This document shows, piece after piece, positions 50,298 to 60,425 of a stretch of 64,000 bases of DNA. The DNA comes from Symbiodinium sp. CCMP2592 (lineage: Eukaryota > Sar > Dinophyceae > Suessiales > Symbiodiniaceae), in contig CAJNDT010006007.1 in NCBI GenBank assembly GCA_905221615.1, forward strand, positions 377,355 through 441,354, read 5' to 3'. Positions within the stretch are counted from its first letter, which is position 1. Each line of letters starts with the position of its first letter. A model generated the notes under the pieces. That model was not told the DNA's origin and did not search any database. It saw only the letters and a list, made by a program, of their open reading frames with translations. Position numbers and translations under genes: made by a program.

Positions 50298-51071
50298 TAT
50301 ATCAGTACTTGTTTGTGAAGTGTTTGTGAAGTGCAGCCATGTCGCTCTGCGTTTTTTCTCTTTTTGTGAAGCTTGGCTATAATGGTGCTTGATTTCTGAC
50401 GTAGGATGCTGCATAACCAAACAGTCATTTCAGCACATTCACCGGCTACGGTGTTTTTCGTTTTGCGTCTGTGTAGCCGTTGAGTCCTGCTGTCGTGTCC
50501 TGTTGCGAAAAAAGACCGAGCTTTCGTTCTCCATGCCCCCGGCCCTCAAGTCTATAGTAGGTGTATACCTTCTACATGGTACATCTATGCACCTGTTCGG
50601 ATGCACATCGAATCTGTTCAATCTGATTCTTCCTTTCCATCCCGAGCTAATATTAGGGTGGAAGGTCCATATGTGCGATGTCCGTTTAATTAGTTTGCAG
50701 ACGCATGTTTGTTGTCAGGAGCATGGGCACCAACCTGGCATCCGACTGGTCTCCCATGAGGCCAGGGCTCAGCAAAAAAAGGCAGGCGCAAGCTCTCACG
50801 CTCCATATGTTGATAGAGTTTTTTGTTAGGTTGTTCGATCATCTGTTGAGTTTGCCGGTAGAGGATTGCAGCTTGTAAGTGCGGCCAGGTGGAGCGCCAG
50901 CTGCGCATGGTCCCTGGAGCACTGTTCAGACTAACGGCGGAGAGCTCATGCAATTGTGAGAGTGGCGGTCAAGACACTTTGCAGCCAGCAGTGAAACCTG
51001 AACAAGGCCAGCACGAATGGTGAGGGCAAGAGCTGGAAGCAAGAAGAGGCGGAACGCGTCTAGCGAGACTT

Positions 51072-51430
51072 GTGTCCTTACCCATGCAGTGCCCTCGCTG
51101 CCAGATCGAAACCAGCCGAAAAATCCTTGAGAATCCGTCGCCTGCTCCGACCTCGACAAAGAACCGGCAGGCACGAAAGTGTTCACTCGCCGTTGTGCGA
51201 CGGAGTGTGCTCGGGAATCGGAGCGCTTTCAGCCTTTCAACTTTAGCGTGTTCAGGTGCCTATAAATAGCAAACCAGTCATGTTTCTCGTGCAGGAAGCG
51301 TTTCCTCGACAGATTCGTGGACGGCCCATGTTCTTAGGCGAGGCGAAGGAGATCCTCAAGGTGCGAGACTTCTCGTCTCTGGCTGTGAAGCTCGGGCCCC
51401 GAGTAATCTTGAGCAGGCCTTCAAGGAGTC
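51072..51430 (+). CDS. Possible exons, unknown
   Basis: One frame starts near MQCPRCQIETSRKILENP (single CxxC). A second, after GTGCAG at about 51295, reads EAFPRQIRGRPMFLGEAKEI then LKVRDFSSLAVKLGPRV. Both read like protein and are compatible with two exons of one gene. No family is recognised. Confidence 0.3.
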
Positions 51431-51489
51431 GTTGCTCACGCCGGCCGTCGTCAGGAGCGGGCTTCTATCAGTTCAAGAGTCTTGAAAGT

Positions 51490-51780
51490 AGAATTCCATG
51501 CACGATTCCATGTACGATCTCGAAGTACAATTGCAAGTACGATCGCAAATGTAGTGTAAAAGTATGATTCCAGGTTCGATCGTATCTGGAAACGTATATT
51601 TGTAGATCATTTGTAGTGTAAAAGCACGATTCCATGTACGATTCCGGCCCAGGCACGATTTCGAAGTACGATTCCGGGCACGGTCGTATCGGGAATCGCA
51701 CTTGGAGTCGTACTATCAATTCGTACCTGTACATGTACTTTGCAATCGTATTTGGGATCGTATTCAAACAGTAAAACTTA
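51490..51780. repeat. CGATTCC/GGAATCG repeat array
   Basis: A roughly 290-bp array of degenerate units built on ACGATTCCATGTACGAT. A 33-bp segment starting TGTAGTGTAAAAG recurs after 63 bp (51550 and 51613). Units occur in both orientations: CGATTCC at 51669 faces GGAATCG at about 51692. Nothing coding overlaps it. Confidence 0.8.
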
Positions 51781-52492
51781 TTCATCCTGGACAAACAGGA
51801 CTTGCCTAGCCAAGGATGTCACAATTCAAGACTTTGACTAAGCTACTTTTCTTCTTGTTCAAAGGGCTTGCATGGTTGCAGATGCCGATCGGCTGCAGAT
51901 GCAAAAAGGACCATGCAAAACATCGAGCAGCGCGGTGGGATGCACATGGAGCAGCATCGCCGGGTGTTGATCACGCAGGCCCATATGAAAAGTTGAAAAG
52001 CGGGTCATCAGATACCTTGGTTGTCCCTGCTTGCTGGCAGGAGTGGAACCCCATCATGAAAAGGTTCGACTTTCCCACCACCGAGGTTGGCAAATGGCAA
52101 AAGCTACTCGTATATGCACTGTACTCAGCTCACTTCCCGGTGAGGATGGGTACACCGCCATGAAGTCTGGCATTAGGCAATGCTCTTGCACGGGCATCCC
52201 TTGCCACATGCGGCGATGTGCAATTGAATGAGTGCTTTGAACGATGTCTTGGAGTGTGAGGGAGTTTGCGGACAACGACTACGTGCGCTCTTGTTGCCAC
52301 GAGGCAGCGTGGGGAGCGAATCTAACCTCTAGCACAGGGCACAGGGACATAACCAAGACTTTCGCTATGTAAGAAGCGGAAGATTTCCTAAGAGGTGCCC
52401 TGAGTGAAGACGTACCTGAAGTCGGGGGGCTGTGGGGTCGCGACGACGAGGCATCTGAAGCGATCGAAGTCGCTACGAAAATATCTACAGCA
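51781..52492. other. Spacer upstream of the SH3b coiled-coil gene
   Basis: A 115-codon + frame (51816-52163) has no recognisable content. The upstream exons and start codon of the next gene are probably here but could not be assigned. Confidence 0.4.
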
Positions 52493-54574
52493 GTGGTAGC
52501 AAACCTACGTGTGATTAAGATTTCTTACGTTGCTGCGCATCCTCGAGGTCGAGCATCTCTGCGGCGCTCCAGCTGGAGCCTACTTCGGCGTCCCCACAGC
52601 CGAGGAGCGCACCGCGCTGGCAGAGAGCCGAGAGAGTCCGAGAAGTTCCGCGGCGGATTGCGGCAGGAGTGGGCGGCTCGGAAGGCTGCCGAGGCTGGGC
52701 TCCGGCGCCCTTTTTGCCTTGGAGACGTTTTGCTTTGCTCTGTGCCCCAGGCGGAAGCTGCCCGAGCCGAGGAGAGGCGGAAAGAAGAGGAAGCCGAAGC
52801 CAAGAGAAAGGCCGAAGAGTCCCGGAAGGCCGAGGAGAGGAGGAAAGCTGAGGAAGCGAAGAGGCACGCCGAAGCGAAGAAGGCTGAGGAGGACCGACAG
52901 AGAGCAGAGGCAGAAGCGAAGCGGAAAGCAGAAGCTGCAGCTGAAGCTCAGAAACATGCAGAGGAAGAAGCGAAGCTGAAAGCTGAAGCTGAAGCTCAGA
53001 AACACGCAGAGGAAGAAGCGAAGCGGAAAGCAGAAGCTGAAGCTGAAGCTCAGAAACACGCAGAGGAAGAAGCGAAGCGGAAAGCAGAAGCTGAAGCTGA
53101 AGCTCAGAAACGTGCGGAGGAAGAAGCCAGATCGAACCTGGAGGCTGAATCCAGGAGAAGAGCAGAAGAAGAGTCGCAGAAAGCAGAAGCCGAACAGACG
53201 GAACAGCCGGAGCTGAGCCGGACAGAGGTTCCAAAGAGTGCCGAGGACGGTCAAGCTCAAGTTCAAGCTCAGCAAGCAGAGCTGGATGGTCAGGATCTAA
53301 GGACTGAGTCGAGCTGCGAACCTGCAGTTCAAGGTCAAGTTGATGAGCTGGAGAGGCTCGCAGAGGAGGCGCGGCAGAGAGCTGCCAGACTGAGACGAGC
53401 AGACGAAGCACGGCCTGATTCACCACGGAACGAGCCAGAATCAGGCAGGGACACCGCCGGCGATCCTGCAGAGAAGGCAGAAGAAGCTGAAGCAGGCAAA
53501 TCGCAGCAGGAAGAGGAAAGCCATGTCCGGGATGCAGCAAAGCCTGTAAGTCCTGACTCGGCACAGGACTCGCAAGCGAAAGGGTCGAATTTCAAAGAGG
53601 AGAGCCATAGCAATTTTTTCCACGAAGAGCCTCATTGCTTTGATGTTGCTCACCAGGTGCCATTGTGGGAGCAGCCTTCAAAAGAGTCCAGACTTGTCGG
53701 GGCTGCCAGCAAAGGCGCACAACTACTGGGAGCAATACAGGAAAGTACAGGGGGCCAGCAATGGCTCCATGTTTCGTCTCGAAGCTGCCACGCCCTGGGT
53801 GCTCTGGCTGACTCGGCTTGGGCATTGATAAACGAGCTCAACCTCGTGCCGGCTGTAGAACGCCAGCCACAGGCTTTGGGCTATGCAGGACGATATGAAG
53901 TCGCACATGGAAAGGTGGCAGTCAGGGCTTCTCCTTCTTTGAAGGGCAAGATTATTGGAGTGGTGCATGAAGGCCGGATACTCATGGGAACACCCCATAA
54001 AGTTGGTGGCTACGCATGGCTCCGTTTTGAGGAGAGTTCCAGGAAGAAGCTCGCAGACATTGGAGAGGAGGCCTGGGCGCTGATTGACGGAGAGCCTCTG
54101 GGACTCCAGGAGCTTCTCCGACCACTCGACAATGACGGCCGCAAGACGCTAGAGTCCTTCCATGCGAAGCAGGTTGAGCCTGAAGAAGCTTCGCAAGCCG
54201 ATCTCACCGTCGAAGGCCCCGCAGAGAAGCAGGAGAAGACGGACGGCGCGACTGAAGGCAAGCATGAAGCGAAAGACTGCAAAAAGGATTCGAAGAAGGA
54301 ACCGGACGCCAAGCATGACGTTAAGGAGGCCACAACAACGGCGATATCCGACCCAGCGAAGGTGGAATCACGCATGAAGGCAGCTCAGCAAGCTCGCGAC
54401 GTACTCTCTGGACCCATTGAGTACAAAGTCCTTGCCCAAGACCATGCTGCCCCGGTGAGACAAGAGCCACTGGTGCAGTCGCCTGAAGTGGGCAAGCTTG
54501 AGAGAGGCCTTCCGGGGTTGCAGAGTCGAATAGTCAAAGAACACGACAAGGGCAAAAATCCACAGCGCGCCTAA
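52493..54574 (+). CDS. Charged coiled-coil protein with SH3b-like modules
   Basis: The frame has no stop for 693 codons. A 57-nt GC-AG intron (52694-52750, pyrimidine-rich before CCCCAG) probably interrupts it, so that KAAE joins AEAARAEERRK. Next come about 200 residues of Ala/Glu/Lys/Arg helix with repeated AQKHAEEEAKRKAEAEAE units. After an acidic linker come two SH3b-like modules: VPLWEQPSKESRLVGAASKG...WLHV...AWALI (53650-53830), and VAVRASPSLKGKIIGVVHEG...AWLRF...AWALIDG (53893-54095). A third start (YKVLAQDHAAPVRQ, 54420) is cut short by the stop, which suggests a missed donor and further exons. Modules of the form VAVRxxPSxxxxxxG...GWxxL...WxLIDG recur, as I recall, in dinoflagellate proteins. 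The role is unknown; SH3b modules usually bind peptides or cell-wall material. The true start codon is not resolved: the first in-frame codons are not convincing. Confidence 0.75.
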   Translation: MVANLRVIKISYVAAHPRGRASLRRSSWSLLRRPHSRGAHRAGREPRESEKFRGGLRQEWAARKAAEAGLRRPFCLGDVLLCSVPQAEAARAEERRKEEEAEAKRKAEESRKAEERRKAEEAKRHAEAKKAEEDRQRAEAEAKRKAEAAAEAQKHAEEEAKLKAEAEAQKHAEEEAKRKAEAEAEAQKHAEEEAKRKAEAEAEAQKRAEEEARSNLEAESRRRAEEESQKAEAEQTEQPELSRTEVPKSAEDGQAQVQAQQAELDGQDLRTESSCEPAVQGQVDELERLAEEARQRAARLRRADEARPDSPRNEPESGRDTAGDPAEKAEEAEAGKSQQEEESHVRDAAKPVSPDSAQDSQAKGSNFKEESHSNFFHEEPHCFDVAHQVPLWEQPSKESRLVGAASKGAQLLGAIQESTGGQQWLHVSSRSCHALGALADSAWALINELNLVPAVERQPQALGYAGRYEVAHGKVAVRASPSLKGKIIGVVHEGRILMGTPHKVGGYAWLRFEESSRKKLADIGEEAWALIDGEPLGLQELLRPLDNDGRKTLESFHAKQVEPEEASQADLTVEGPAEKQEKTDGATEGKHEAKDCKKDSKKEPDAKHDVKEATTTAISDPAKVESRMKAAQQARDVLSGPIEYKVLAQDHAAPVRQEPLVQSPEVGKLERGLPGLQSRIVKEHDKGKNPQRA
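52946..53155 (+). repeat. In-frame 54-nt tandem repeats
   Basis: Units start at 52946 (a 48-nt version), 52994, 53048 and 53102. Each encodes AQKHAEEEAKRKAEAEAE or a variant. The middle copies are almost identical in DNA, which implies recent expansion within the coiled coil. Confidence 0.9.
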
Positions 54575-54689
54575 CAAAATGCAAGAGAATGCAACTACAA
54601 ATCCAAGCTGCGCTAGTTACTTCCGGCGCTGCTTATTCGTGTTGCCTTTCTTTCGCGCTTGTCCCGTTGCGTTGGTGGTACTGCAAGCA

Positions 54690-54917
54690 CAACCACGATC
54701 GCAGCAACAACAACATCAACAAGCAGCATCACCAACACCAGCGGCAGCAGCAGCACCACCACCAACACCAACAGCACCAGCAACAGCAGCAACAGCCTGA
54801 GCACGAGCGCGAACATGAACAATCACAATAACAAGAGCAATAACACCAACAACGCCAAGAACACCAAGAGCAACAACGACGACGACAACAACTACAACTA
54901 CAAGTACAGCTGCTGCA

Positions 54918-54995
<78 letters not shown>

Positions 54996-55016
54996 GCGAC
55001 GACGACGACGACTCCA
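54690..55016. repeat. Triplet repeat cluster (CAN, AAC, then ACT)
   Basis: Starts with CAACAA/CAGCAG/CACCAC triplets, passes through AACAAC and GACGAC, and ends in about 25 ACT triplets (54919-54995). It produces homopolymer-like frames (poly-Tyr, poly-Ser, poly-Gln/His) on both strands, which are not genes. Confidence 0.9.
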
Positions 55017-55633
55017 ACTACTCCCTGCTGCTGCTAATGCTGCTGTTGCTGCCACTGCCCGTAGCAGTACCGTCGCCGCGCCTTTGCACCTCCGCTTAGA
55101 TGATGCACACAAAGCATGGCGACGGCTCAGGGTCGGGCGTCCGGTATCCTTGATTTGATCAGCGGGATGAGTTGATGGGGGGGTCTCGTGGTTGTGTCAG
55201 AGAGCTTCGGAGAAGCGTTGCCACCCTCTGACGCACCAATTCCTGAAGGTCGCTTGGTTCTCGGATATCCCGGCGGAGGCGAAGTGCAATTGCGGTCCTC
55301 TGTGTGCACATACAAGAGATTCTGAGGGGTAGGGGTTTTGGGCAGGCAGGGTTGACATCAGGAAACCTAGGCAATCCTTCCAGGAAGCTCCCTAAAGATC
55401 TACGAAACAAGCGTTAATAGTGGGGTTTGCGACGGCTTTGCAAGGAAGACAGCTTCCGAGCTTTTGCGATGTGACCTGGAGCTGTCAACATCAATACGGT
55501 TTGATCTTTGTGTGGAGGCTGGTTGCAGCTCGCTGCAGTCGACGACGTTGAGAAGAAGATGCATGGATGTTGGGCCAGAAGCGCACAGAGTTTCTGGCTG
55601 TGCCACACATGAGCCAATCCTTGCGCCATCTGA
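55017..55633. other. Spacer, possible upstream exons of next locus
   Basis: Short frames only. One near 55190-55325 reads SESFGEALPPSDAPIPEGRL in a + phase but has no clear acceptor. Confidence 0.35.
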
Positions 55634-55880
55634 GGTCTTCATCGGCACCCGTTTGTCTGCTCAGTGGGCGGAGCTGAACATTACCGGTGAGTTTCAGGGA
55701 GCCCTCGAGCTTTCCTGGCTTGGCCTCCGGAAGGCCCCCCTCAGCCACTTTGAAAGAAGCGAACTCCTGAGAGCTCTCAGGGTTCTCCCTTGGGGCCCTC
55801 AGGAGAAGCGCGTGGCCTACAACGTGGAGTGGCGCACTCCTGAGGCCCAAAGCTCACAGCCTGTAAAGGTAATTCGCCCT
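55634..55880 (+). CDS. Possible exons of an unknown gene
   Basis: After an acceptor at CATCTGAG the frame reads VFIGTRLSAQWAELNIT and then meets ACCG|GTGAGT, a strong GT donor. Further on, after CCTCAG, EKRVAYNVEWRTPEAQSSQ ends at AAG|GTAATT, another good donor. The enclosing frame (55464-55883) is open throughout. No family is recognised. It may be the 3' part of the SH3b gene or a separate gene. Confidence 0.35.
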
Positions 55881-57997
55881 TGAGTTTGGATGACAGATCG
55901 TGATGGAGCCTCTTCTTTTCGTGGCAGGGCACTCCAAATCCCAAGAAGGGCCACAAGATCTCGGCGGCGAATAAGGTGGCGAAGACACTGTGGATGCAAT
56001 CCATAGGGGGTGCAGGATTACGACTGGCTGTTAGAATCATGGGGCCAGGCCCTAGCCCTAGCATTGACAGATTCAGAGGAAAAGCCTGGGTCGGGTCGGC
56101 TTACACTTTTCTCGGCATGAATTTGCTTGAGTGACGGTCGTGTGTCAGTGTTGATGCCGTCAGGCAAAATCTTAGCCGTGTGCAGTCGGCAGAGCAAGGT
56201 CCCCGAACGATTGTCTAAACCTGCCTCACCCTCGATGTTAGACATCCCCAGTTCTCATGCCGACAATTCAAATCTGGTGCAGCGCACTTGAATCGGGTTC
56301 AGCTTGCTCTGCAAGTGTGGCAGGTGTTGGTGAGCGGCCTTCCACAAGGGCATCCTGCCTGAGTTCGTTGGTTGTCAGTTGCACTTCACCCGATCGGGGC
56401 TGCTTCTGCAAAATCGGCTTACTGGTCACCGGTTTGTAGCCTGTTGTCCCTGCTTCCCATCGGTTCCGGGCTACTTCCTTCGAATCCTCGTGCCCAGGTG
56501 CGAGCTGCGCTCTCAGCTTCTCGACGCTCTCATTCTGCAAACCGCGGGTAAACGAAGTCAAGAGCCAAGATCCGGAGGCTGAGCTTTCGAGTCGGAGCCC
56601 GGGTTGCTGCGGACGGAGACCAGGATGACAAGGCTCAGCAGATCTGAGCGTCGGGATTTCGAGGAAGCCTAAACTATTCTTTCTGCAATTCCTTGCCCAA
56701 GGGTGTCGCGGCAGGCCATTTGCGTTTTGTGCTCATGATCTCAGATCTCGAGCTCTTACACCTGCCCCCTTCTCTGCCATGCAATGTGGGTTCGTGCCTT
56801 ATCCTATGGGCTCTTACGTTTTGCGAACGGAGTGTCGTTTATGCACCTCCATTCCCTCCCGGCGCTTGCATGGCTTGCGCAGCTGCGCAAACTTGGCTTT
56901 TCCTGAGGTTCGCTCTCTGAGTTCCTTAAGCTCCAGCTTCGGCTCCCCAAGGTTCCTCAGTGAAAGATAGGCCAACAGGAAAAAAATGGAGCCGAGGGTC
57001 GAACGTCCCGCTTCTAGGTTAGAGCCGAATTCGGGAGAGGGCAAGCCGCCCCTTCGCCCCCACCAGACCTCCGAAAGCCGAGCCATGCCAAGCTGTGTTG
57101 GCGCCGCATGGTGTGAGAAGAGGTGCTCACACCCGCAGACGCGGTTCAACAAAGGCAGGCAAGCAAGCAAACGATCAATCAACCAGCCTGTCCACCAACT
57201 CACCAACCACCAAACGACATAGCCAGCCACCCATCCACCGCCCAACCTACCGCCAACCAAATTAGAAAACTGCCACCCGACCAGCCAACCAATCAGCCGG
57301 CTAGGCAAGCGAGCAAAAGCAAGTCAGCAAGCCGGTAAATTACCCATGCTTGCCACTATTATCACTAAGAAGGCAACAAGTGAAGCAAGCTGTTTCATGC
57401 AGTAAAGCTATTCCAACCTCGCCCAAGGGTGGAGAAGAACGCAAAGACAAAACAACATCGGCTATTCGGCAGGCCACTACGGACCTCCCACGAAAAGCAA
57501 CAAGCAACTTCCCCAAGACCGAACAAAACCAAACCTTCACTTAGAGTTTTCCAGAAGGATTCCTCACGGATTTCGCAGCTCCTTTTCTGGCAACGCACCC
57601 CCGGAACAAGACAGCAAAGGGAAGCTGTGCTTTCTTGGCAGGATGTTCGCTTGTGGGGCTCCTGGACGCAGCTCCTCACCGGCCAGTTCTCGTGAAGACC
57701 CTGCTGGGCCCCAGCATGCAGCATGCAGGTAAGCTGGATTAAGCTGGGCTTTGGGGAGTGGGTAGCCTGGCTGCGTAGTGACGTTGCTCCCGAGGTCCAT
57801 TCTGCTTGTTGCTCCTCCACGTGCTTGCAACTCGGACCGGGCTGGATGTGCAGTGGCTGCTTAAGTTGAAAGCTTCTGAATTCTGCCTTCCTCTGCGGCA
57901 GTCTCTATACAGCAGAGGTTCGTTGTGTCTCAGTGAGCATTGTTGCCCAAGCCAGGCCAGGGTCTCTTCAGGTCTTTCGGGATCTGAGATCTGAGCC
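55881..57997. other. Spacer with CCAAC-type repeats
   Basis: No convincing exon. About 57150-57335 is a degenerate CAAC/CCAA tract. Frames in 56257-57000 and 57395-57830 exist on both strands and have no recognisable content. Confidence 0.5.
57150..57335. repeat. Degenerate CCAAC/CAAG tetranucleotide-like tract
   Basis: AAGC, CAAC, CCAC and AACC words are repeated irregularly. The minus strand therefore reads as Trp/Gly/Val-rich nonsense. Confidence 0.7.
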
Positions 57998-58546
57998 ATG
58001 GCGCCGTACCGACCGCCCCATATGCGGAACCAACCTCCGCTGCCGAAGCTGGTGTGTTCGAATCGGAATGAGGTCATCCGTACCCAACCGAGCCAGACCG
58101 ACACCATTGCCACCTTGACAGCGAACCTGGCGGAGGAGTTCCACGTGCCAGAAGAGCTTATCAGTCTCGCGAAAGATGGCGCACCGCTTCAGGACACCAA
58201 AAAGGAGTTGACCACCCTAGGTGAGTGCACCATACATGTAACCGTCAAGCCAGCGAGTCACGAGCAGATGGAGAACTACATCCGCTCGAAGGGCTCTGAT
58301 CACTTCTTGGGTGCAGAGTTGAAATTGACAACCAACGCAGGCGAAGAGCTTAAAGGAGAGCTTTACTGCATACAGGAGCAAGATAACTCTTGCATTTTGC
58401 GAGAGAAGCTCAGCAATGGATGCGCCAACTATTGGTGGCTGAAGTGGAACATTATCACTAGCATTAGCATTGAGAGCATGCCGGACAAGAAAAGGTCTGA
58501 TTTCAGGCCTGCGGCCGGCGTTCCAGCCCTCGAGCGTCGGAGTTGA
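57998..58546 (+). CDS. Ubiquitin-like domain fused to Lsm12-type Sm domain
   Basis: A continuous 182-codon frame opens at ATG 57998. Residues about 17-85 fit a ubiquitin-like beta-grasp: TIATLTANLAEEFHVPEELI, LAKDGAPLQDTKKELTTLGE, then CTIHVTVKP, matching the helix, the xxxxDGxxLxDxxTLxxLG turn and the last strand. Residues about 102-161 fit the LSm fold of Lsm12: HFLGAELKLTTNAGEELKGE, LYCIQEQDNSCILRE, YWWLKWNIITSISIES. Human Lsm12 begins directly with the Sm fold and then has an anticodon-binding-like domain. No such domain was found downstream (a 58562-58786 frame is unrelated), so it is absent or lies in unassigned exons. Lsm12 relatives bind RNA or nucleotides and partner ataxin-2. Role here: inferred RNA metabolism linked to ubiquitin-type contacts. 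The frame may end at a GA donor near 58540 and not at the TGA. Confidence 0.7.
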   Translation: MAPYRPPHMRNQPPLPKLVCSNRNEVIRTQPSQTDTIATLTANLAEEFHVPEELISLAKDGAPLQDTKKELTTLGECTIHVTVKPASHEQMENYIRSKGSDHFLGAELKLTTNAGEELKGELYCIQEQDNSCILREKLSNGCANYWWLKWNIITSISIESMPDKKRSDFRPAAGVPALERRS

Positions 58547-59708
58547 CGAATTCAGCTGCCTGTGTCCAGCCAAATCGTTGTGGATCTTCGCTGCAGTGCA
58601 AGTCCGGTGCAACGACCTTTGCAAGACCTTTGCAATGTGGCTGAGTCAATCAGAGAGCTGCAGTATGTTTCATTTTGTCAGGGTAGTGTAGACAGGCCCC
58701 ACTCACCCAGGGACCTAGGCCCGAGCTTTGAAGTCTGCGGTCTGCCACAGGAACCGGAGCAAGCTCGATTCCATGAAAGCCTGTAGCATCAAAGACCTTT
58801 GACGATTGAATGCACGAAGCAGAGAGACCTCAGGCTAGGAGAGTGGGACACTCTTGATCAACCGATGTAGAAAGAGGAGTTCAGTTGACACGACTCTGGA
58901 GATAGACAGACCTATGTCTACTCCTCGTCAGCGACCCGCCGCTCTGGGCAAAACACTTCTGTCGTCCCCCTGCGTGCGCATCCAGCGTCCTCTGTCGCGA
59001 TTGTTTGTTGAGTGGGGCTAGACTGCTAGACTCAAACGACCCTGGCCCATCACTCGGCTACACATGCCTACCAAATCCAAAGGGTCGTGCCATGGTCTTG
59101 ACGCTGCAGTTTCCAACTGTCAGAAGCTCAGGTTGCCAGACCATTGCTCTCGGATGTGAGATGTGAGGACTGGCAGTGTCCCACCTCAAGGGCCAAGGGC
59201 TCCGTGTGGCTCCAAGGCTCTCCAGGTCGCAGTTCCTCTGGGGCCTGCAGTCGCTGGGACTTGCGAGATGTGTCGCACGCATCACGTGCAGCCCCAGCGT
59301 GAAGATTGCACAAGTGGGGACGCCTATGCCTCATACTTATATACCCATACTCCATACTCGTACCTATTGCTGGGTGAAAGAGGCCAGAAGACCTCAACCT
59401 GCACTGTATATGCGCTTCCTGCTTGTCTGCAATCTTCTCGGCGTTCGTTCCACGATGAATATCGATGAACCCTCCGGTCGCCAAAAATCGGCCTTTCTTT
59501 AGTGTAGTTAGGAACACAAGTGTCCGACGGTAAAATGAAGGCGCGAGTGCATCCCGTTGCATTCGGGGTGCATCACAAGTATTCCAGCAGCTGCGTCCGT
59601 CAAGAAATCGGTGGCTACTATCTGGCTCAGAGCGCAGTCAGCTCCTCCAAGGAGTATCCCCGAATCTGCCAGAAGGCCGGAGAAGTTTTTCCCACTCAGA
59701 TGGGAGCT

Positions 59709-59724
59709 CCTAAACCCTAAACCC
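59709..59724. repeat. Interstitial telomere-like CCCTAAA motif
   Basis: CCTAAACCCTAAACCC is two units of the plant/dinoflagellate-type telomere repeat (TTTAGGG on the other strand), located internally. Confidence 0.8.
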
Positions 59725-60043
59725 TTTGTTTTCTCCGCATCGGCCGAGGCTCTGCACTGCTCGCGATGAGCCTCCGGCGCGCCATTGCCCGGGTCAGCGA
59801 GACGACGCTTCCGTTAAGGCCTCCCGAATAAACACGCGCTACAAACACATACACATACTTGCATCAGTCTGTGTATATGTTTGCATGCATGTGCGAAGTT
59901 GTTCGTTCCTTTTCACAGTTTGCAAGTTAAGTATTTGCTAGGTGTCCGCCTGCCTGTTTGTATGTTATGCTCGGTTGATTTGTTTATGTTGCATTGTTTA
60001 CAGATACAGCTGGGTAGACATGCAGCTCCTAGCGACCTACCCT

Positions 60044-60044
60044 A

Positions 60045-60077
<33 letters not shown>

Positions 60078-60124
60078 ATCTCTATCTCGCTCTGTCTCTC
60101 TCTCTCTCTCTCTCTCTCCCTCTC
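60044..60124. repeat. (CT)n microsatellite
   Basis: About 80 bases of TCTC with CGCT and TATC interruptions. The long pyrimidine run could be mistaken for an acceptor tract. Confidence 0.9.
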
Positions 60125-60272
60125 TTTCCGACTCTGGCTGCGATTGACACATGAGAACACAGGCCCGTGCTTTTCAGCAAAGAATTTAATGCATCAGGAA
60201 GACGAGCGCCCGTGACCAGCTTCGACTCGGCCGCTGCCTCAGAGTCGTATCGGCCCCCATCGGCGGGTATAT

Positions 60273-60373
60273 GGGTGGTTGTCAAAATTAGGGCCCCTTT
60301 TTGGGTACCCTAAATATTAGGTGCCGTATTATAATAAGGACCCAAAAAGGGACCATAATTTTGACAGCTACCC
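60273..60373. mobile_element. 101-bp MITE-like terminal inverted repeat element
   Basis: The left arm (60273-60309) begins GGGTGGTTGTCAAAATTAGG. The right arm (60338-60373) is its reverse complement with about four mismatches and one gap over 36 bases, leaving a 28-nt AT-rich core. It has no coding capacity. Flanks show no clear target-site duplication, so a simple palindrome remains possible, but length and arm quality suggest a miniature inverted-repeat element. Confidence 0.65.
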
Positions 60374-60425
60374 ACATGAATCTCTGTAGGAAGAGGAATA
60401 CAAGCACTCTTGTGTTTTTTTCAGG

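Larger units (their letters stand above)
47851..51071. other. Spacer with tetranucleotide repeats and G-run palindrome
   Basis: No convincing gene. Frames at 48087-48473 (plus) and 48435-48818 (minus, containing a Cys-rich HYYCECGCELW) are unrecognised. About 49220-49420 is rich in CAGT/CACT/CATT words. About 49430-49580 is CATA/TATG-rich. Runs of G flanked by AATTTAG/CTAAATT lie at 50208-50297. Confidence 0.45.
58547..60425. other. Spacer with two unrecognised frames, telomere-like motif and repeats
   Basis: Frames at 58562-58786 (ending PQEPEQARFHESL) and 59520-59720 (HPVAFGVHHKYSSSCVRQEI) may be exons of neighbouring genes. A CCCTAAA motif lies at 59709-59724, a CT tract at 60044-60124 and an inverted-repeat element at 60273-60373. 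Confidence 0.4.

Noticed and set aside
52515-53564. 349-codon Leu/Ser-rich antisense frame
   Set aside because: Shadow of the Ala/Glu/Lys-rich coiled-coil coding sequence on the + strand, whose GAA/GCT/AAG codons leave the antisense frame open.
54659-55112. Poly-Tyr and poly-Ser open frames
   Set aside because: Translations of an ACT triplet repeat and neighbouring triplet runs on both strands.
56814-57308. 164-codon Trp/Gly-rich minus frame
   Set aside because: Produced by the CCAAC-type repeat tract; no sequence character beyond the repeat.
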